From a virus, in the IMG/VR virus record IMGVR_UViG_3300024262_000009, positions 1 to 38,842 of that record: DNA of 38,842 nucleotides; one strand, given 5' to 3'. The notes under the pieces are model-generated. The model ran no database searches and had not been told where the DNA came from. It worked only from the letters and a program-made list of their open reading frames with translations. Below, piece by piece: positions 1 to 6,846 of the stretch (position 1 is the stretch's first letter; each line of letters begins with the position of its first letter). The translations under genes were made by a program, and so were the position numbers.

Positions 1-127
1 CATAGTTTTAGCATTATTGGTGATTATAGTTCTTTTATATATGATTTATAGAAAGATTAAATGACATCAGATATTTATATAGTTTTAGCAGTTATAATAG
101 CATTTTAAATTATTATGATATATGCGA
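1..127. repeat. 127-bp end repeat (copy 1), assembly overlap
   Basis: Bases 1-127 are identical to 38716-38842. A perfect end overlap of exactly 127 bases is what a k=127 assembler leaves on a circular contig. It most likely means the genome is circular or circularly permuted with 38,715 unique bases. A real short terminal repeat cannot be excluded from sequence alone. Confidence 0.95.
61..108 (+). CDS. Tiny hydrophobic ORF, 15 aa, possible remnant
   Basis: The start overlaps the stop of the preceding 23-aa membrane peptide (ATGA), which reads in from the other side of the circle junction. The peptide is one short hydrophobic stretch. After its TAA (106-108) the same frame continues for 11 more codons, ending in a basic tail (NRRLK) at 144. 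This looks like a 27-residue single-span membrane peptide cut by one stop codon. Coding status is uncertain. The same bases recur at 38776-38823. Confidence 0.35.
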   Translation: MTSDIYIVLAVIIAF

Positions 128-146
128 ACAGAAGACTGAAATAATT

Positions 147-695
147 ATGGCAACAAAAGAATATTTAAGAAATTATTATTTGAATAACAGAGAAAGATTA
201 TTCGAAATTGGTAAAAAATGGAGAAGAGAAAATATGGACAAGTTAAGGGAATATCAAAAGAATTGGAGAGAAAAACACAGGATTAAATGTAATGAATATC
301 AGAGGGAATGGAGAAAAAAGAACAGAGATAAATGTAGAGAGTTTTCTAAAAAATATAATCTAAAAAATAGAGAATATCATAAAAAATATTATGAAAAAAA
401 TAAAGGGAAATATACCTTATCCAATAAAAAGAGAAGGCAAGAAAACAAAGCCAAAGTAATAAAGTTTCTTGGTGGCAAGTGTATTAAATGTGGAATAATT
501 TATGATGGTAAAAATGCTTGCATATTTCAACTTCACCATAGAAGTCAAAAAGAAAAGAAAGTTAGAAGAAATCAAAAAATTATTAGTGATAATGGAATGG
601 ATTATACTAATTGGATAACCACAGAAAAAGAATTAAAGTTTTGTGATTTATATTGTGCCAATTGTCATTTTAAAGAACATTCTGAAGAATATTAA
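147..695 (+). CDS. HNH homing-type endonuclease
   Basis: The N-terminal half (residues 3-95) is a run of Lys/Arg/Asn/Tyr-rich repeats of the form KKWRxEN / REYQKNW, probably helical DNA-binding segments. The C-terminal half is a zinc-stabilised HNH domain: CIKCG near residue 111, the QLHH core near 130, and CANCH near 170 with the last His. This is a standard phage free-standing HNH layout, and it shares the basic repeat region with the gene nested at 37431-37934. Such enzymes nick or cut DNA so that their own gene is copied into empty sites. It sits between tiny membrane ORFs and the early gene cluster, with no sign of an intron around it. Family assignment is secure; the target is unknown. 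Confidence 0.85.
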   Translation: MATKEYLRNYYLNNRERLFEIGKKWRRENMDKLREYQKNWREKHRIKCNEYQREWRKKNRDKCREFSKKYNLKNREYHKKYYEKNKGKYTLSNKKRRQENKAKVIKFLGGKCIKCGIIYDGKNACIFQLHHRSQKEKKVRRNQKIISDNGMDYTNWITTEKELKFCDLYCANCHFKEHSEEY

Positions 696-726
696 TATAA
701 AAATAATATGCGAGTAGGAGGATGAA

Positions 727-894
727 GTGAAGAAGGAATATTCATTAGAAATTTACAAAGAGCATCTTGAACTTGTAATAGCTGATAAGGACTATCACTT
801 AGAGCAAATTAGAATACACAAAGAGGCAATTAAAGAACGCAATTTAGATATAAAAAGACGGGAAGCAAAAATTAAGGAATTAGAAGCCAGATGA
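727..894 (+). CDS. Small coiled-coil protein, 55 aa
   Basis: The GTG start has a perfect AGGAGG at 716-721. An ATG at 722 is ruled out because it stops after two codons. The product is highly charged and probably all helical (heptad-like Leu/Ile spacing, ending KIKELEAR). The stop overlaps the start of the 3D-domain gene (ATGA), so the two are likely translated together. No family recognised. Confidence 0.7.
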   Translation: MKKEYSLEIYKEHLELVIADKDYHLEQIRIHKEAIKERNLDIKRREAKIKELEAR

Positions 895-1427
895 AACTAA
901 ATAAATTAGCAATCTTAATCTCAATAGCTCTAATGGCAACCTTAATACTGGTTATTATTGTAAGGGAAAATCAGCACGATAAAACCATAGCAGAATACCT
1001 GGATAGAGAAATACTAAAAGAAGAGGATAGGCTGGAAACCTACAGAGAATTTACTAAAAATTATAATGAATTTCAAGACAACTACGATGAGCTTTATAAA
1101 AAGTATGAGGAGCATTATATTGAGTGGCACGATAATTTTATAATAACCAGATATACCCAGCAAGATGAAGGCTGCAATAATATAACCAGTATTGGACTAA
1201 ACCTTGATAAGGCTTGGACACAATATTTTAATTTCGTTGCAGTTGACCCCGATGTAATACCTTACGGGAAGACTGTTTATATAAAAGATGGTGATGAAAT
1301 TATCGAGGCTTTAGCGGTAGACACTGGAGGAAAAATTAGAGGTAATAATATTGATTTTTATAGTAACAATCTAAAAGAGGCTTTCAATTGGGGAGTAAGA
1401 GAATTAGAAGTAGGCTGGGTGAAATGA
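891..1427 (+). CDS. Membrane-anchored 3D-domain protein (putative peptidoglycan lytic enzyme)
   Basis: Residues 5-25 form a membrane anchor or uncleaved signal segment, followed by a charged coiled-coil stalk (about 28-80). The rest is a 3D (Asp-Asp-Asp) domain of the MltA/YuiC double-psi-barrel type: VDPDVIPYG at 118-126, AVDTGG at 142-147 and IDFY at 154-157, holding the three conserved aspartates. These domains are linked to cleavage of peptidoglycan glycan strands and are typical of Gram-positive bacteria and their phages. It is unusual here in the early/replication arm rather than the lysis cassette, so a role in entry, in local wall remodelling or in the prophage/host state is possible. 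It overlaps genes on both sides by four bases. Confidence 0.8.
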   Translation: MKLNKLAILISIALMATLILVIIVRENQHDKTIAEYLDREILKEEDRLETYREFTKNYNEFQDNYDELYKKYEEHYIEWHDNFIITRYTQQDEGCNNITSIGLNLDKAWTQYFNFVAVDPDVIPYGKTVYIKDGDEIIEALAVDTGGKIRGNNIDFYSNNLKEAFNWGVRELEVGWVK

Positions 1428-1516
1428 TTAAACAAATACTATTTATAATTTTTATTATATTTTTAGCAATTATTAGTTTAATGATTGGGGGTATGTTATG
1501 GGACGATGTAAAATAA
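1424..1516 (+). CDS. Tiny single-span membrane peptide, 30 aa
   Basis: Starts inside the stop of the 3D-domain gene (ATGA) and ends overlapping the next gene. Residues 4-24 are almost entirely Ile, Leu and Phe, one transmembrane helix, with a short acidic tail. Translational coupling supports it being real. Function unknown; it may partner the adjacent anchored 3D protein. Confidence 0.5.
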   Translation: MIKQILFIIFIIFLAIISLMIGGMLWDDVK

Positions 1517-1794
1517 AAAAATCTATTGAGATTGTTGAGCATGAATTAAAAACATTAAATGGCTTAACCGCAACCGATGGATTTGAAGCATATTATTCCG
1601 CACAGGGTGTTTGTGATTGCGTCGGTGCATGGGATTGTTTTGTGGAAGAAACATTTGAAATTGATACAGGTAAAGCATTGAAAGAATTGCATAAAATTGA
1701 AGAGGAATTAAATAATGCCTATAAATCCATATCTGAACTCGAAGAAGAAAATGGAAGAATAATATCTGGGGAAAGAGAGGGGTTATTAAAATAA
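1498..1794 (+). CDS. Hypothetical protein, 98 aa
   Basis: The start at 1498 follows a GGGGG-containing site and overlaps the end of the tiny membrane ORF. The N-terminal part holds a Cys-Asp-Cys-Val-Gly...Cys cluster (about residues 38-47) and the C-terminal 40 residues are a probable coiled coil. Not recognised. The early-arm neighbours suggest an accessory role. Confidence 0.6.
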   Translation: MGRCKIKKSIEIVEHELKTLNGLTATDGFEAYYSAQGVCDCVGAWDCFVEETFEIDTGKALKELHKIEEELNNAYKSISELEEENGRIISGEREGLLK

Positions 1795-1839
1795 TTTAGC
1801 AGTTATTAGTTATTGGTATGGCGAGATTAAGGAGAGGAT

Positions 1840-2052
1840 ATGGAAAAGATAATTGAAAAGATATTAATAAGCAAAAGCACATTCCCATTTATGCCCGTTG
1901 ACCCCAATGAACCAAGATATTATCACTTTGGAATATTAACTGACAAAGAAATAAAACAATGGGCAAAAGAGATAGCAGACGATATAAAAAGGGAATATCA
2001 AATCACAATTGATAATGAACCAGAATGTAATAGAAGATTAACAAAGATATGA
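1840..2052 (+). CDS. Hypothetical protein, 70 aa
   Basis: Good ribosome site (AAGGAGAGG just upstream). Small soluble protein with a Pro-rich middle (FPFMPVDPNEPRYYHFG) and a helical end. No family recognised. It lies directly before the replication gene. Confidence 0.6.
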   Translation: MEKIIEKILISKSTFPFMPVDPNEPRYYHFGILTDKEIKQWAKEIADDIKREYQITIDNEPECNRRLTKI

Positions 2053-2094
2053 AAAATGTTTACGTTAAATTATATAGAAGTGAGGAGAGTGTAA

Positions 2095-2823
2095 TTGTCA
2101 AGACCTAAAAAACAAACGGTAGATTATTTCCCACATAGTTGTATTCATAAAAAAACAATGTTTATCCTTGAACAAAAATATGGAAATGATGGCTATGCTT
2201 TTTGGTTTAAGTTACTTGAGATGTTGGGAAGTACCGAAGGACATTGCCTACATTTTATAAATGGGATAGATTGGGAATTTTTAATTGCTAAAACACGATT
2301 AGACAAAGAAAAATGTACCGAAATGTTGGATTTGCTTTCCACTCTTGAAGCTATTGATAAAAATTTATGGAAAGAAAAAATAGTCTGGAGTGATAATTTT
2401 ATAGATAATATTAAGGATGCTTATAGAAATAGAATGGCAGATATCCCCAGTAAACCAGTTATCTTACATAAGAAATCCATAAGTAAGGGGATTAATGACG
2501 TAAGAAATCCACATACTAAACTAAAGGAAACTAAACTAAAGGAAACTAAAGGAAATATATATGGGTATGTAGTTTCTTATCTAAATGAAAAAGCGGAAAG
2601 AAATTATAAAGAAAATACACCAAAGACAAAAGATTTTATAAAAGCAAGGATCAATGAAGGTTTTACTTTAGATGATTTTAAAAAAGTAATAGATATTAAA
2701 GTTGCTAAATGGAAAGCAGACCCCAAAATGCAGGATTTTTTACGGCCTGAAACATTGTTTGGGACAAAATTTGAAAGCTATCTAAATGAAAAGGAAATAA
2801 AAAAAGAGGATTGGAAGACGTAA
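2095..2823 (+). CDS. Phage replication initiation protein (Lin1244-like N-domain, phage replication C-domain)
   Basis: TTG start behind GAGGAG. Residues 6-110 match the Lin1244/Lin1753-like N-terminal domain (DUF4373), seen in the KTMFILEQKYGNDGYAFW stretch and the following LEMLGSTEGH; this is a winged-helix DNA-binding module. Residues about 155-236 match the conserved phage replication C-terminal domain (Phg_2220_C), with NTPKTKDFIKARINEGFT and LRPETLFGTKFESYL. The two are joined by a Lys/Thr-rich linker (141-153) coded by tandem DNA repeats, the place where initiators of the lambda O type carry their origin. It should bind the origin and recruit the host helicase with the loader-like protein that follows directly. 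Confidence 0.85.
   Translation: MSRPKKQTVDYFPHSCIHKKTMFILEQKYGNDGYAFWFKLLEMLGSTEGHCLHFINGIDWEFLIAKTRLDKEKCTEMLDLLSTLEAIDKNLWKEKIVWSDNFIDNIKDAYRNRMADIPSKPVILHKKSISKGINDVRNPHTKLKETKLKETKGNIYGYVVSYLNEKAERNYKENTPKTKDFIKARINEGFTLDDFKKVIDIKVAKWKADPKMQDFLRPETLFGTKFESYLNEKEIKKEDWKT
2515..2554 (+). repeat. Iteron-like tandem repeats inside the replication gene (candidate origin)
   Basis: Two perfect 15-base copies of ACTAAACTAAAGGAA (2515-2529, 2530-2544) are followed by a partial copy, ACTAAAGGAA (2545-2554). They lie exactly in the linker between the two domains of the initiator. Origins within initiator genes are known from lambda and many Gram-positive phages; that this is the origin is an inference. 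Confidence 0.6.
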
Positions 2824-3170
2824 TGTTATTAAAAGAAATATTTAATAAAGGCATAGAAGAAATGATAAAAGCATTTATTGGATTTGAAATGACCAAAGAG
2901 AGAGCAAATATCTGGTATAAATATTCTAAAGATTTAACTGATAGCCAATGGAAAGGAAAAATTGAAAACTGTATAAGATTTTGCAGGAGAATTCCTACTC
3001 TTGCGGATATATTAGATTTTAAAGGATATTACAGGGAGGAAAAGGATTGGTCAGGAGTAAAAACATTTGAAGAAGATAACTACGAATACAAACCAATACC
3101 GCCAAAAATAAAAGAACAAATATATAAAGTTTTAAATATACCCAATGGGGATAAAAAGAGAAAGGAATAA
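2823..3170 (+). CDS. Putative helicase loader (G39P-like)
   Basis: ATG at 2823, with GGAAG six bases upstream, is preferred over an in-frame TTG at 2811, which has its ribosome site too close. The N-terminal 65 residues resemble the G39P helicase loader/inhibitor family: an aromatic WYKYSKDLTDSQW stretch, a helix, then RRIPTLADILDF, the usual xxPPTxADI ending. The C-terminal part is charged and probably disordered until contact. Its place right after the initiator, with the start overlapping the initiator stop, fits a loader. Overall similarity is short, so this is a moderate call. Confidence 0.6.
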   Translation: MLLKEIFNKGIEEMIKAFIGFEMTKERANIWYKYSKDLTDSQWKGKIENCIRFCRRIPTLADILDFKGYYREEKDWSGVKTFEEDNYEYKPIPPKIKEQIYKVLNIPNGDKKRKE

Positions 3171-3173
3171 AAA

Positions 3174-3830
3174 ATGAATAAACTTGAAAAGAAATTTTAT
3201 GAATTAGCAGGTGGATTGGATATTACAAATAAGATACCGACACACATAGATTTTAGAGGATTTTTAAAGCAACTTGCAGAAATAGCTGAAGAATATTATG
3301 TAAATTGTGATAAGTGTATGAAACTATGTGGAGAAAATACTGAACTTAAAAAGCAGATAGAATGTGAAATAGCAAATAATTCATTGACGCTTGAAAGATT
3401 GGCAATAACAGAAGAAGAATATGAAGAAGAAATAAAAGAACTTAAAAAGAAGATAGACATAATGAAAGATATTATTAAGGCATTGGAATATGATGTTAAA
3501 TTCTGGAAAGATAAAAGTAGGGGTCTTGCCATACCAATAACAAAAGATGAGATAGAGAAAGAATTTAAAAATTATAATGGAGCTCAACACGATGATGCAG
3601 TTGACGCTTTAAGTTTTGCAATCCAAACTCTTCATAGAAAACGAACATTATGGCGGAAAATTAAATTATGGTTTCGCAAATTAAAAAATTGGTTTCGTAA
3701 AAAGATATTAAAAGTGGAATATGCTTATGGTATTGATATGGCAAAAGGTAATGACTATTCTTGCAAAGTTACTATAAGACGAAATCTTATAACAGGGCAG
3801 ATAACAATTATAAAAATTGAATATTTTTAA
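3174..3830 (+). CDS. Coiled-coil protein with terminase-nuclease-like motifs in swapped order
   Basis: Residues 1-45 are unassigned; about 45-110 form a Lys/Glu coiled coil with a Cys-x2-Cys-x3-Cys cluster just before it. Then comes GAQHDDAVDALSFAIQ (about 136-151), which looks like the end of a large-terminase nuclease domain, a very basic Trp/Arg/Lys helix, and YAYGIDMAKGNDYS (about 183-196), which looks like the start of such a domain (the Asp in strand 1). In a normal terminase the second motif comes well before the first. It may be a mosaic of two terminase fragments or an unrelated RNase H-like protein. Located in the replication arm, far from the real terminase. Confidence 0.5.
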   Translation: MNKLEKKFYELAGGLDITNKIPTHIDFRGFLKQLAEIAEEYYVNCDKCMKLCGENTELKKQIECEIANNSLTLERLAITEEEYEEEIKELKKKIDIMKDIIKALEYDVKFWKDKSRGLAIPITKDEIEKEFKNYNGAQHDDAVDALSFAIQTLHRKRTLWRKIKLWFRKLKNWFRKKILKVEYAYGIDMAKGNDYSCKVTIRRNLITGQITIIKIEYF

Positions 3831-3839
3831 GGGGGAATA

Positions 3840-4049
3840 ATGGAAATAATAAGATATGTTTATAAATGCAACCTAGAAAATATGTTAAATTACGATATAA
3901 CTCTTGGTAAATTTATTGAATCAAGTAACCCCGAAAGTTATTTTATTAGTGAGCATAAAAAAGAACAGGAAAATTTGAATAGTCTTAAGAAACAGGCGAT
4001 TCAAATAAAAATAATAATTCCAGATATAACAAATGATAACAAAAACTAA
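3840..4049 (+). CDS. Hypothetical protein, 69 aa
   Basis: Strong site AAGGGGGAATA before ATG. Small mixed alpha/beta protein, not recognised. Its last 17 bases overlap the next gene, an HNH nuclease, a pattern seen at several HNH genes in this genome. Confidence 0.55.
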   Translation: MEIIRYVYKCNLENMLNYDITLGKFIESSNPESYFISEHKKEQENLNSLKKQAIQIKIIIPDITNDNKN

Positions 4050-4527
4050 AAGAAAACCAATAAAAAAAACAGCTAAAATTAAACTATGTCCTAATTGTGA
4101 AAACGAACTTGAAAAAGTACGCCCTGGATATCATTGCTCTATTTGTGGTTACTCTTATGTTAGGGGTAAAAAATCAGTTCTGGCAAAAGCAAAAGATAAA
4201 TGCGATGATATATGGAGAAAGATTATTCGGTCTAAAATAAGATGTGAGGTATGTGGAAGACCTGGTAATAATCCCCATCACGTAATTGGTAGGGATAACC
4301 ACACTGTAAGATGGGATATTCGTAATGGTTGCTTACTATGTTCTGGCTGTCATACTATGAATAATGGATCAGCCCATAAAGATCCACAGGATTTTATGAT
4401 TTGGTTTGAACATCACCGGCCAGACGATTATAAATATCTACTTAAAAAGAAAAATGAGATTTGGGATAAGGATTATGAGAAGGTGTTGGAATATTTGGAA
4501 GAATATAAAAATATAGGGAAGGAGTAA
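4033..4527 (+). CDS. HNH nuclease with N-terminal zinc ribbon
   Basis: Residues 19-42 form a zinc ribbon (CPNCENEL...CSICGYSY). Residues about 70-120 are an HNH domain: CEVCGRPGNNPHHVIGR, then a conserved NGCLLCSGCH with the final zinc ligands. The compact HH core and the CxxCH end differ from the other HNH genes here and are closer to phage recombination-type HNH enzymes (NinG-like). It could therefore be a working replication/recombination nuclease rather than a homing enzyme. The gene overlaps the upstream ORF by 17 bases and the next starts three bases after its stop. Confidence 0.75.
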   Translation: MITKTKRKPIKKTAKIKLCPNCENELEKVRPGYHCSICGYSYVRGKKSVLAKAKDKCDDIWRKIIRSKIRCEVCGRPGNNPHHVIGRDNHTVRWDIRNGCLLCSGCHTMNNGSAHKDPQDFMIWFEHHRPDDYKYLLKKKNEIWDKDYEKVLEYLEEYKNIGKE

Positions 4528-4530
4528 ATA

Positions 4531-4770
4531 ATGAAATTTAGTTATGCTATAAGTATTTTAGAAGGAAAAATAGATTATTACAACTGGTGCTTGGAAGATG
4601 AACCACATCCTAAGACTGAAATGATAAAACGTGTAAAGGAACTCCAACAAGCTATAAAAATATTAAAAAAGGAAACTGTTCAAAAGATAGAACCAATCGA
4701 TTATGAATCTGATAAACCTGTAAAATTAATAGAAGAATATAAAAATATGAGGAAGGATAATAATGCTTGA
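4531..4770 (+). CDS. Hypothetical protein, 79 aa
   Basis: Ribosome site GGAAGGAG inside the end of the upstream HNH gene. Highly charged and mostly helical. Both its tail and that of the upstream HNH protein contain a similar EEYKN stretch, probably chance in Lys/Glu-rich ends. Not recognised. Confidence 0.55.
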   Translation: MKFSYAISILEGKIDYYNWCLEDEPHPKTEMIKRVKELQQAIKILKKETVQKIEPIDYESDKPVKLIEEYKNMRKDNNA

Positions 4771-4797
4771 TATAATAATATAATTGTATTATTATAT
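4770..4797. promoter_or_regulatory. 28-base AT palindrome (11-bp arms)
   Basis: ATATAATAATA at 4770-4780 is matched by its exact complement at 4787-4797 around a TAATTG spacer. Only one base of the 28 is G or C. It lies between genes, just before a ribosome site. It could be an operator, an unwinding element or a weak RNA hairpin; no poly-T follows. Confidence 0.55.
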
Positions 4798-4826
4798 AGC
4801 TAATATAATTTCACAAAGGAGATAAA

Positions 4827-5132
4827 ATGCTAAAGACAAAAAAAATAAGATCCCAATATCCAGATATGTATCTAAGAGATGACTTTAGAAAATTAATTAA
4901 TGATTTTAATAATATAACAAAAAATATCTCTAATTATAACCATAAAGTTTACCTGGAACTCCTAAGAAAATTAAAATGTGAAGTTGATTATGAATTCAAA
5001 TTTGTTGTAACAAAACAAAAATATTGCCAGCAACATGATTTCTCGGGACACGATGAGGAAGGCAATGATATTTGTATATATTGCAAAGTGAAGTGGGGAG
5101 ACTGGGTTAATGCAACCAAAAGAAGAGTATAA
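4827..5132 (+). CDS. Hypothetical protein with a C-terminal zinc-binding motif, 101 aa
   Basis: Ribosome site AAGGAGAT. The helical N-terminal two-thirds is followed by CQQHDFSGHDEEGNDICIYC (about 69-88), a Cys/His pattern likely to bind zinc. Not assigned to a family. Possibly a small DNA-binding or replication accessory protein. Confidence 0.6.
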   Translation: MLKTKKIRSQYPDMYLRDDFRKLINDFNNITKNISNYNHKVYLELLRKLKCEVDYEFKFVVTKQKYCQQHDFSGHDEEGNDICIYCKVKWGDWVNATKRRV

Positions 5133-5144
5133 CAATAAAATAAA

Positions 5145-5300
5145 ATGACAAATAAAAACATAATCAAAAATCCCCACATATTAAATATTAGCATAGAAGA
5201 AGAACAATACGAAAAAATTAGAGAAATAGCATATAAAAGCAGGAAATCTATAGCGCAAGTATTAAGAGAATGGATTGATGAAATTATAGCAAAAATCTAA
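5145..5300 (+). CDS. Small ribbon-helix-helix protein, 51 aa
   Basis: The product fits the ribbon-helix-helix (CopG/Arc) fold: a short strand ILNISIEEEQYEKI, helix A IREIAYKSR, a turn KSIAQ, and helix B VLREWIDEII. Such dimers bind operators. It is near the end of the early transcription unit, about 230 bases before the terminator, so it may control the early-to-late switch. The ribosome site is weak (no clear AGGAGG), and the gene is short, but the fold pattern is convincing. Confidence 0.65.
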   Translation: MTNKNIIKNPHILNISIEEEQYEKIREIAYKSRKSIAQVLREWIDEIIAKI

Positions 5301-5343
5301 TCTATTGATTGTTTTATTTAAAATAGTAAACTTATACTAAGAT

Positions 5344-5499
5344 ATGAAAACTATAACAGAAAAGATTAAGGACTTATTAGATGAAAAGAAAGACGAAATA
5401 AACAGGAATAATTACTTTACACTAATGATAAATGTTCAAGATGGATATCCGGTTAATATGAAAATAGAACATAGTCTAAAGCCGGCATTTGAAAAATAA
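5344..5499 (+). CDS. Hypothetical protein, 51 aa
   Basis: ATG preceded by TTATACTAAGAT, without a clear ribosome site. A charged helix then a short strand-rich end. The stop lies about 30 bases before a strong terminator, so it is the last gene of the early unit. No family recognised. Confidence 0.45.
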   Translation: MKTITEKIKDLLDEKKDEINRNNYFTLMINVQDGYPVNMKIEHSLKPAFEK

Positions 5500-5528
5500 A
5501 TAAAAGATAAATTCTGACTGAAACAATC

Positions 5529-5574
5529 AGAGGAATTTTAGGAGTATAAAAGCTCTTAGGATTCCTCTTTTTTT
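5529..5574 (+). terminator. Rho-independent terminator ending the early arm
   Basis: A 16-bp stem (5529-5544 with 5553-5568), AGAGGAAT...ATTCCTCT at its base, includes some G-U or mismatched pairs around TTTAGGAG/CTCTTAGG. A T-run (5568-5574) follows directly. Clear intrinsic terminator for transcripts coming from the circle junction side. Confidence 0.85.
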
Positions 5575-5587
5575 ATTGGAGTAAATC

Positions 5588-5803
5588 TTGCAAGAAGTAA
5601 AAGAACAAATTAAAGATTCATTCTTACTGATTCAGCTATTGGATAAAGACTCTATTTCTAAAATTAATAAATTATTTGATACTCACTATTCTGCAAAACA
5701 GGTTAAGAAAAATATTCGGGTCCAGCGAGCCTCTAAAAAGTTTAAATTCTGGGATAGATTAGTTAGGGAGAAACCTGGCTTTGATAAGTGGGGTGAGGAG
5801 TGA
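5588..5803 (+). CDS. Hypothetical protein, 71 aa
   Basis: TTG start with GGAGTAAATC upstream. Helical, basic C-terminal half (KKNIRVQRASKKFKFWDRL). The stop overlaps the next start (GTGA). It lies between the early terminator and the late unit; function unknown. Confidence 0.55.
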   Translation: MQEVKEQIKDSFLLIQLLDKDSISKINKLFDTHYSAKQVKKNIRVQRASKKFKFWDRLVREKPGFDKWGEE

Positions 5804-6054
5804 GTAGGAGAAGAAGGCGTAAATATCAAAATCCTGTAGAAAGACTTTCTGAAAGATATGAATTTTTAGAGGAATTACTTATAAAGACTTCCGGCCACAT
5901 ACTCCTACTTCGGAAAATTAGAGGTAAAGCAAGCGAGCCGATAGATATTGATTTACTCGATATTAAAGATGAAATAGATGCAGATATAAATTATGTAATT
6001 AGAAAAATAGATGGAAAATTGAAACTGTTTGATACTCCTGATGGGATAAAATAA
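5800..6054 (+). CDS. Hypothetical basic protein, 84 aa
   Basis: GTG start inside the stop of the previous gene, with GAGGAG just before. It begins with an Arg run (SRRRRRK), then a helical middle and an acidic DIDLLDIKDEIDADI segment. Not recognised; the Arg-rich start suggests nucleic-acid contact. Confidence 0.55.
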   Translation: MSRRRRRKYQNPVERLSERYEFLEELLIKTSGHILLLRKIRGKASEPIDIDLLDIKDEIDADINYVIRKIDGKLKLFDTPDGIK

Positions 6055-6062
6055 TAAGGCAC

Positions 6063-6092
6063 TTGACAAAATCAATTTTAAAATGTTAAAAT
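6063..6092 (+). promoter_or_regulatory. Promoter P1 (TTGACA-N18-TAAAAT)
   Basis: Consensus -35 TTGACA at 6063-6068 and -10 TAAAAT at 6087-6092 with 18 bases between. It faces the terminase operon, but a terminator follows about 130 bases later, so its main product is a short RNA, with read-through possible. Confidence 0.7.
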
Positions 6093-6097
6093 CAGTA

Positions 6098-6225
6098 AGA
6101 TTTTGTACTGTGTCTAAAAAAAGTAGATGCTTGCGAGGTAATTACTTGAATAGGCCTTGATATGATAATATTGACGCCTATTCGTCTTAATTTATAAGAG
6201 TCTCTTTTTAGGGGCTCTTTTTTAT
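6098..6225 (+). ncRNA. Candidate small structured RNA upstream of the terminase genes
   Basis: Between promoter P1 and the terminator at 6196-6225 there is no credible ORF. The transcript, about 125 bases, would contain a perfect 8-bp stem GAATAGGC (6148-6155) with GCCTATTC (6176-6183) around a 20-base loop, then the terminator stem. A promoter, structured body and terminator make a full small-RNA unit. Position before the terminase invites comparison with packaging RNA, but it could equally be a regulatory RNA or an attenuated leader. Ends are estimated. Confidence 0.5.
6196..6225 (+). terminator. Rho-independent terminator after the small RNA
   Basis: AAGAGTCTC (6196-6204) pairs with GGGGCTCTT (6211-6219), nine pairs including two G-U, with a short T-rich loop and a T-run after it. 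It ends or attenuates transcription from P1. Confidence 0.8.
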
Positions 6226-6290
6226 ATTACGGGCCCTTAGTAATTCTCTAATAGAATGGGAATAGAACGGGGCTTTTTTATTGGGGAATA

Positions 6291-6464
6291 ATGGAAGAGA
6301 AGATTAGTTTTATTGCAGCATTAAATAATACTACAGCAATTAAAATTGATGGTGAAGGTGAATGTAAGGTAACGTTTCAGATTCCTGCTTCGGAGATGGC
6401 AAATGTTATTAAACTGGTTTTAAAAGTAGGAGAAACTTTTAGAGTGGTGATAGAAGATGAGTAA
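6291..6464 (+). CDS. Hypothetical protein, 57 aa
   Basis: ATG behind TTGGGGAATA. A strand-rich small protein, likely a beta-sandwich-like or dimeric fold (AIKIDGEGECKVTFQIP, then a helix and FRVVIED). Its end overlaps the small terminase start by eight bases, so it is the first gene of the packaging operon. No known family. Confidence 0.6.
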   Translation: MEEKISFIAALNNTTAIKIDGEGECKVTFQIPASEMANVIKLVLKVGETFRVVIEDE

Positions 6465-6846
6465 GAATGAATTGGCGGTTAAAACCGCGAAAAAACCGCG
6501 AGGCAAAGGTAGACCATTTGAGAAAGGAAATAAAGCTAATCTCAATGGAAGGCCAAAAGGTTCAGTTAATGAAGTAACAAAATTCAAAGAAGCTATCAAG
6601 ATATTTGAAAAAGAACAGCAGAAGTCTATTTACGAGATTCTTTTAAAGAAAGCTCTTGTAAATCCTCACGTTCTTGTTGCAATTTTTAAAGCATTAATCC
6701 CACAGCAAACCGAATCGAGTATAAAAGTTGAGAATATCGGCCGGCCTTACAAAGATTTATCTGACGAGGAGTTAATAATAAAAGCAAATGAAATCCTTAA
6801 CAGAACAGCAACACCAGGGAATAGAAGAGATATTAGCAGAGCGTGA
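6457..6846 (+). CDS. terS: Putative small terminase subunit (DUF5681-like)
   Basis: Residues 15-35 carry the basic, Gly/Asn-rich GRPFEKGNKANLNGRP stretch typical of DUF5681 proteins, found next to phage large terminases. The rest is helical, with a possible oligomerising helix near 40-75. It sits directly before the large terminase and overlaps it by 59 bases, the usual small-terminase place. The small subunit recognises the packaging site and loads the motor. Size (129 aa) fits. The call rests on the motif and context. Confidence 0.65.
   Translation: MSKNELAVKTAKKPRGKGRPFEKGNKANLNGRPKGSVNEVTKFKEAIKIFEKEQQKSIYEILLKKALVNPHVLVAIFKALIPQQTESSIKVENIGRPYKDLSDEELIIKANEILNRTATPGNRRDISRA

Noticed and set aside
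1-127. Biological direct terminal repeat (T7-like)
   Set aside because: Its length equals a common assembly k-mer and it cuts through a small ORF at an arbitrary place. An overlap artefact is simpler, though not excluded.
5305-5338. Promoter before the 51-aa ORF at 5344 (TTGATT...TATACT)
   Set aside because: The spacing between boxes is 22 bases, too long; the closer TTTTAT alternative is poor and only 15 bases away.
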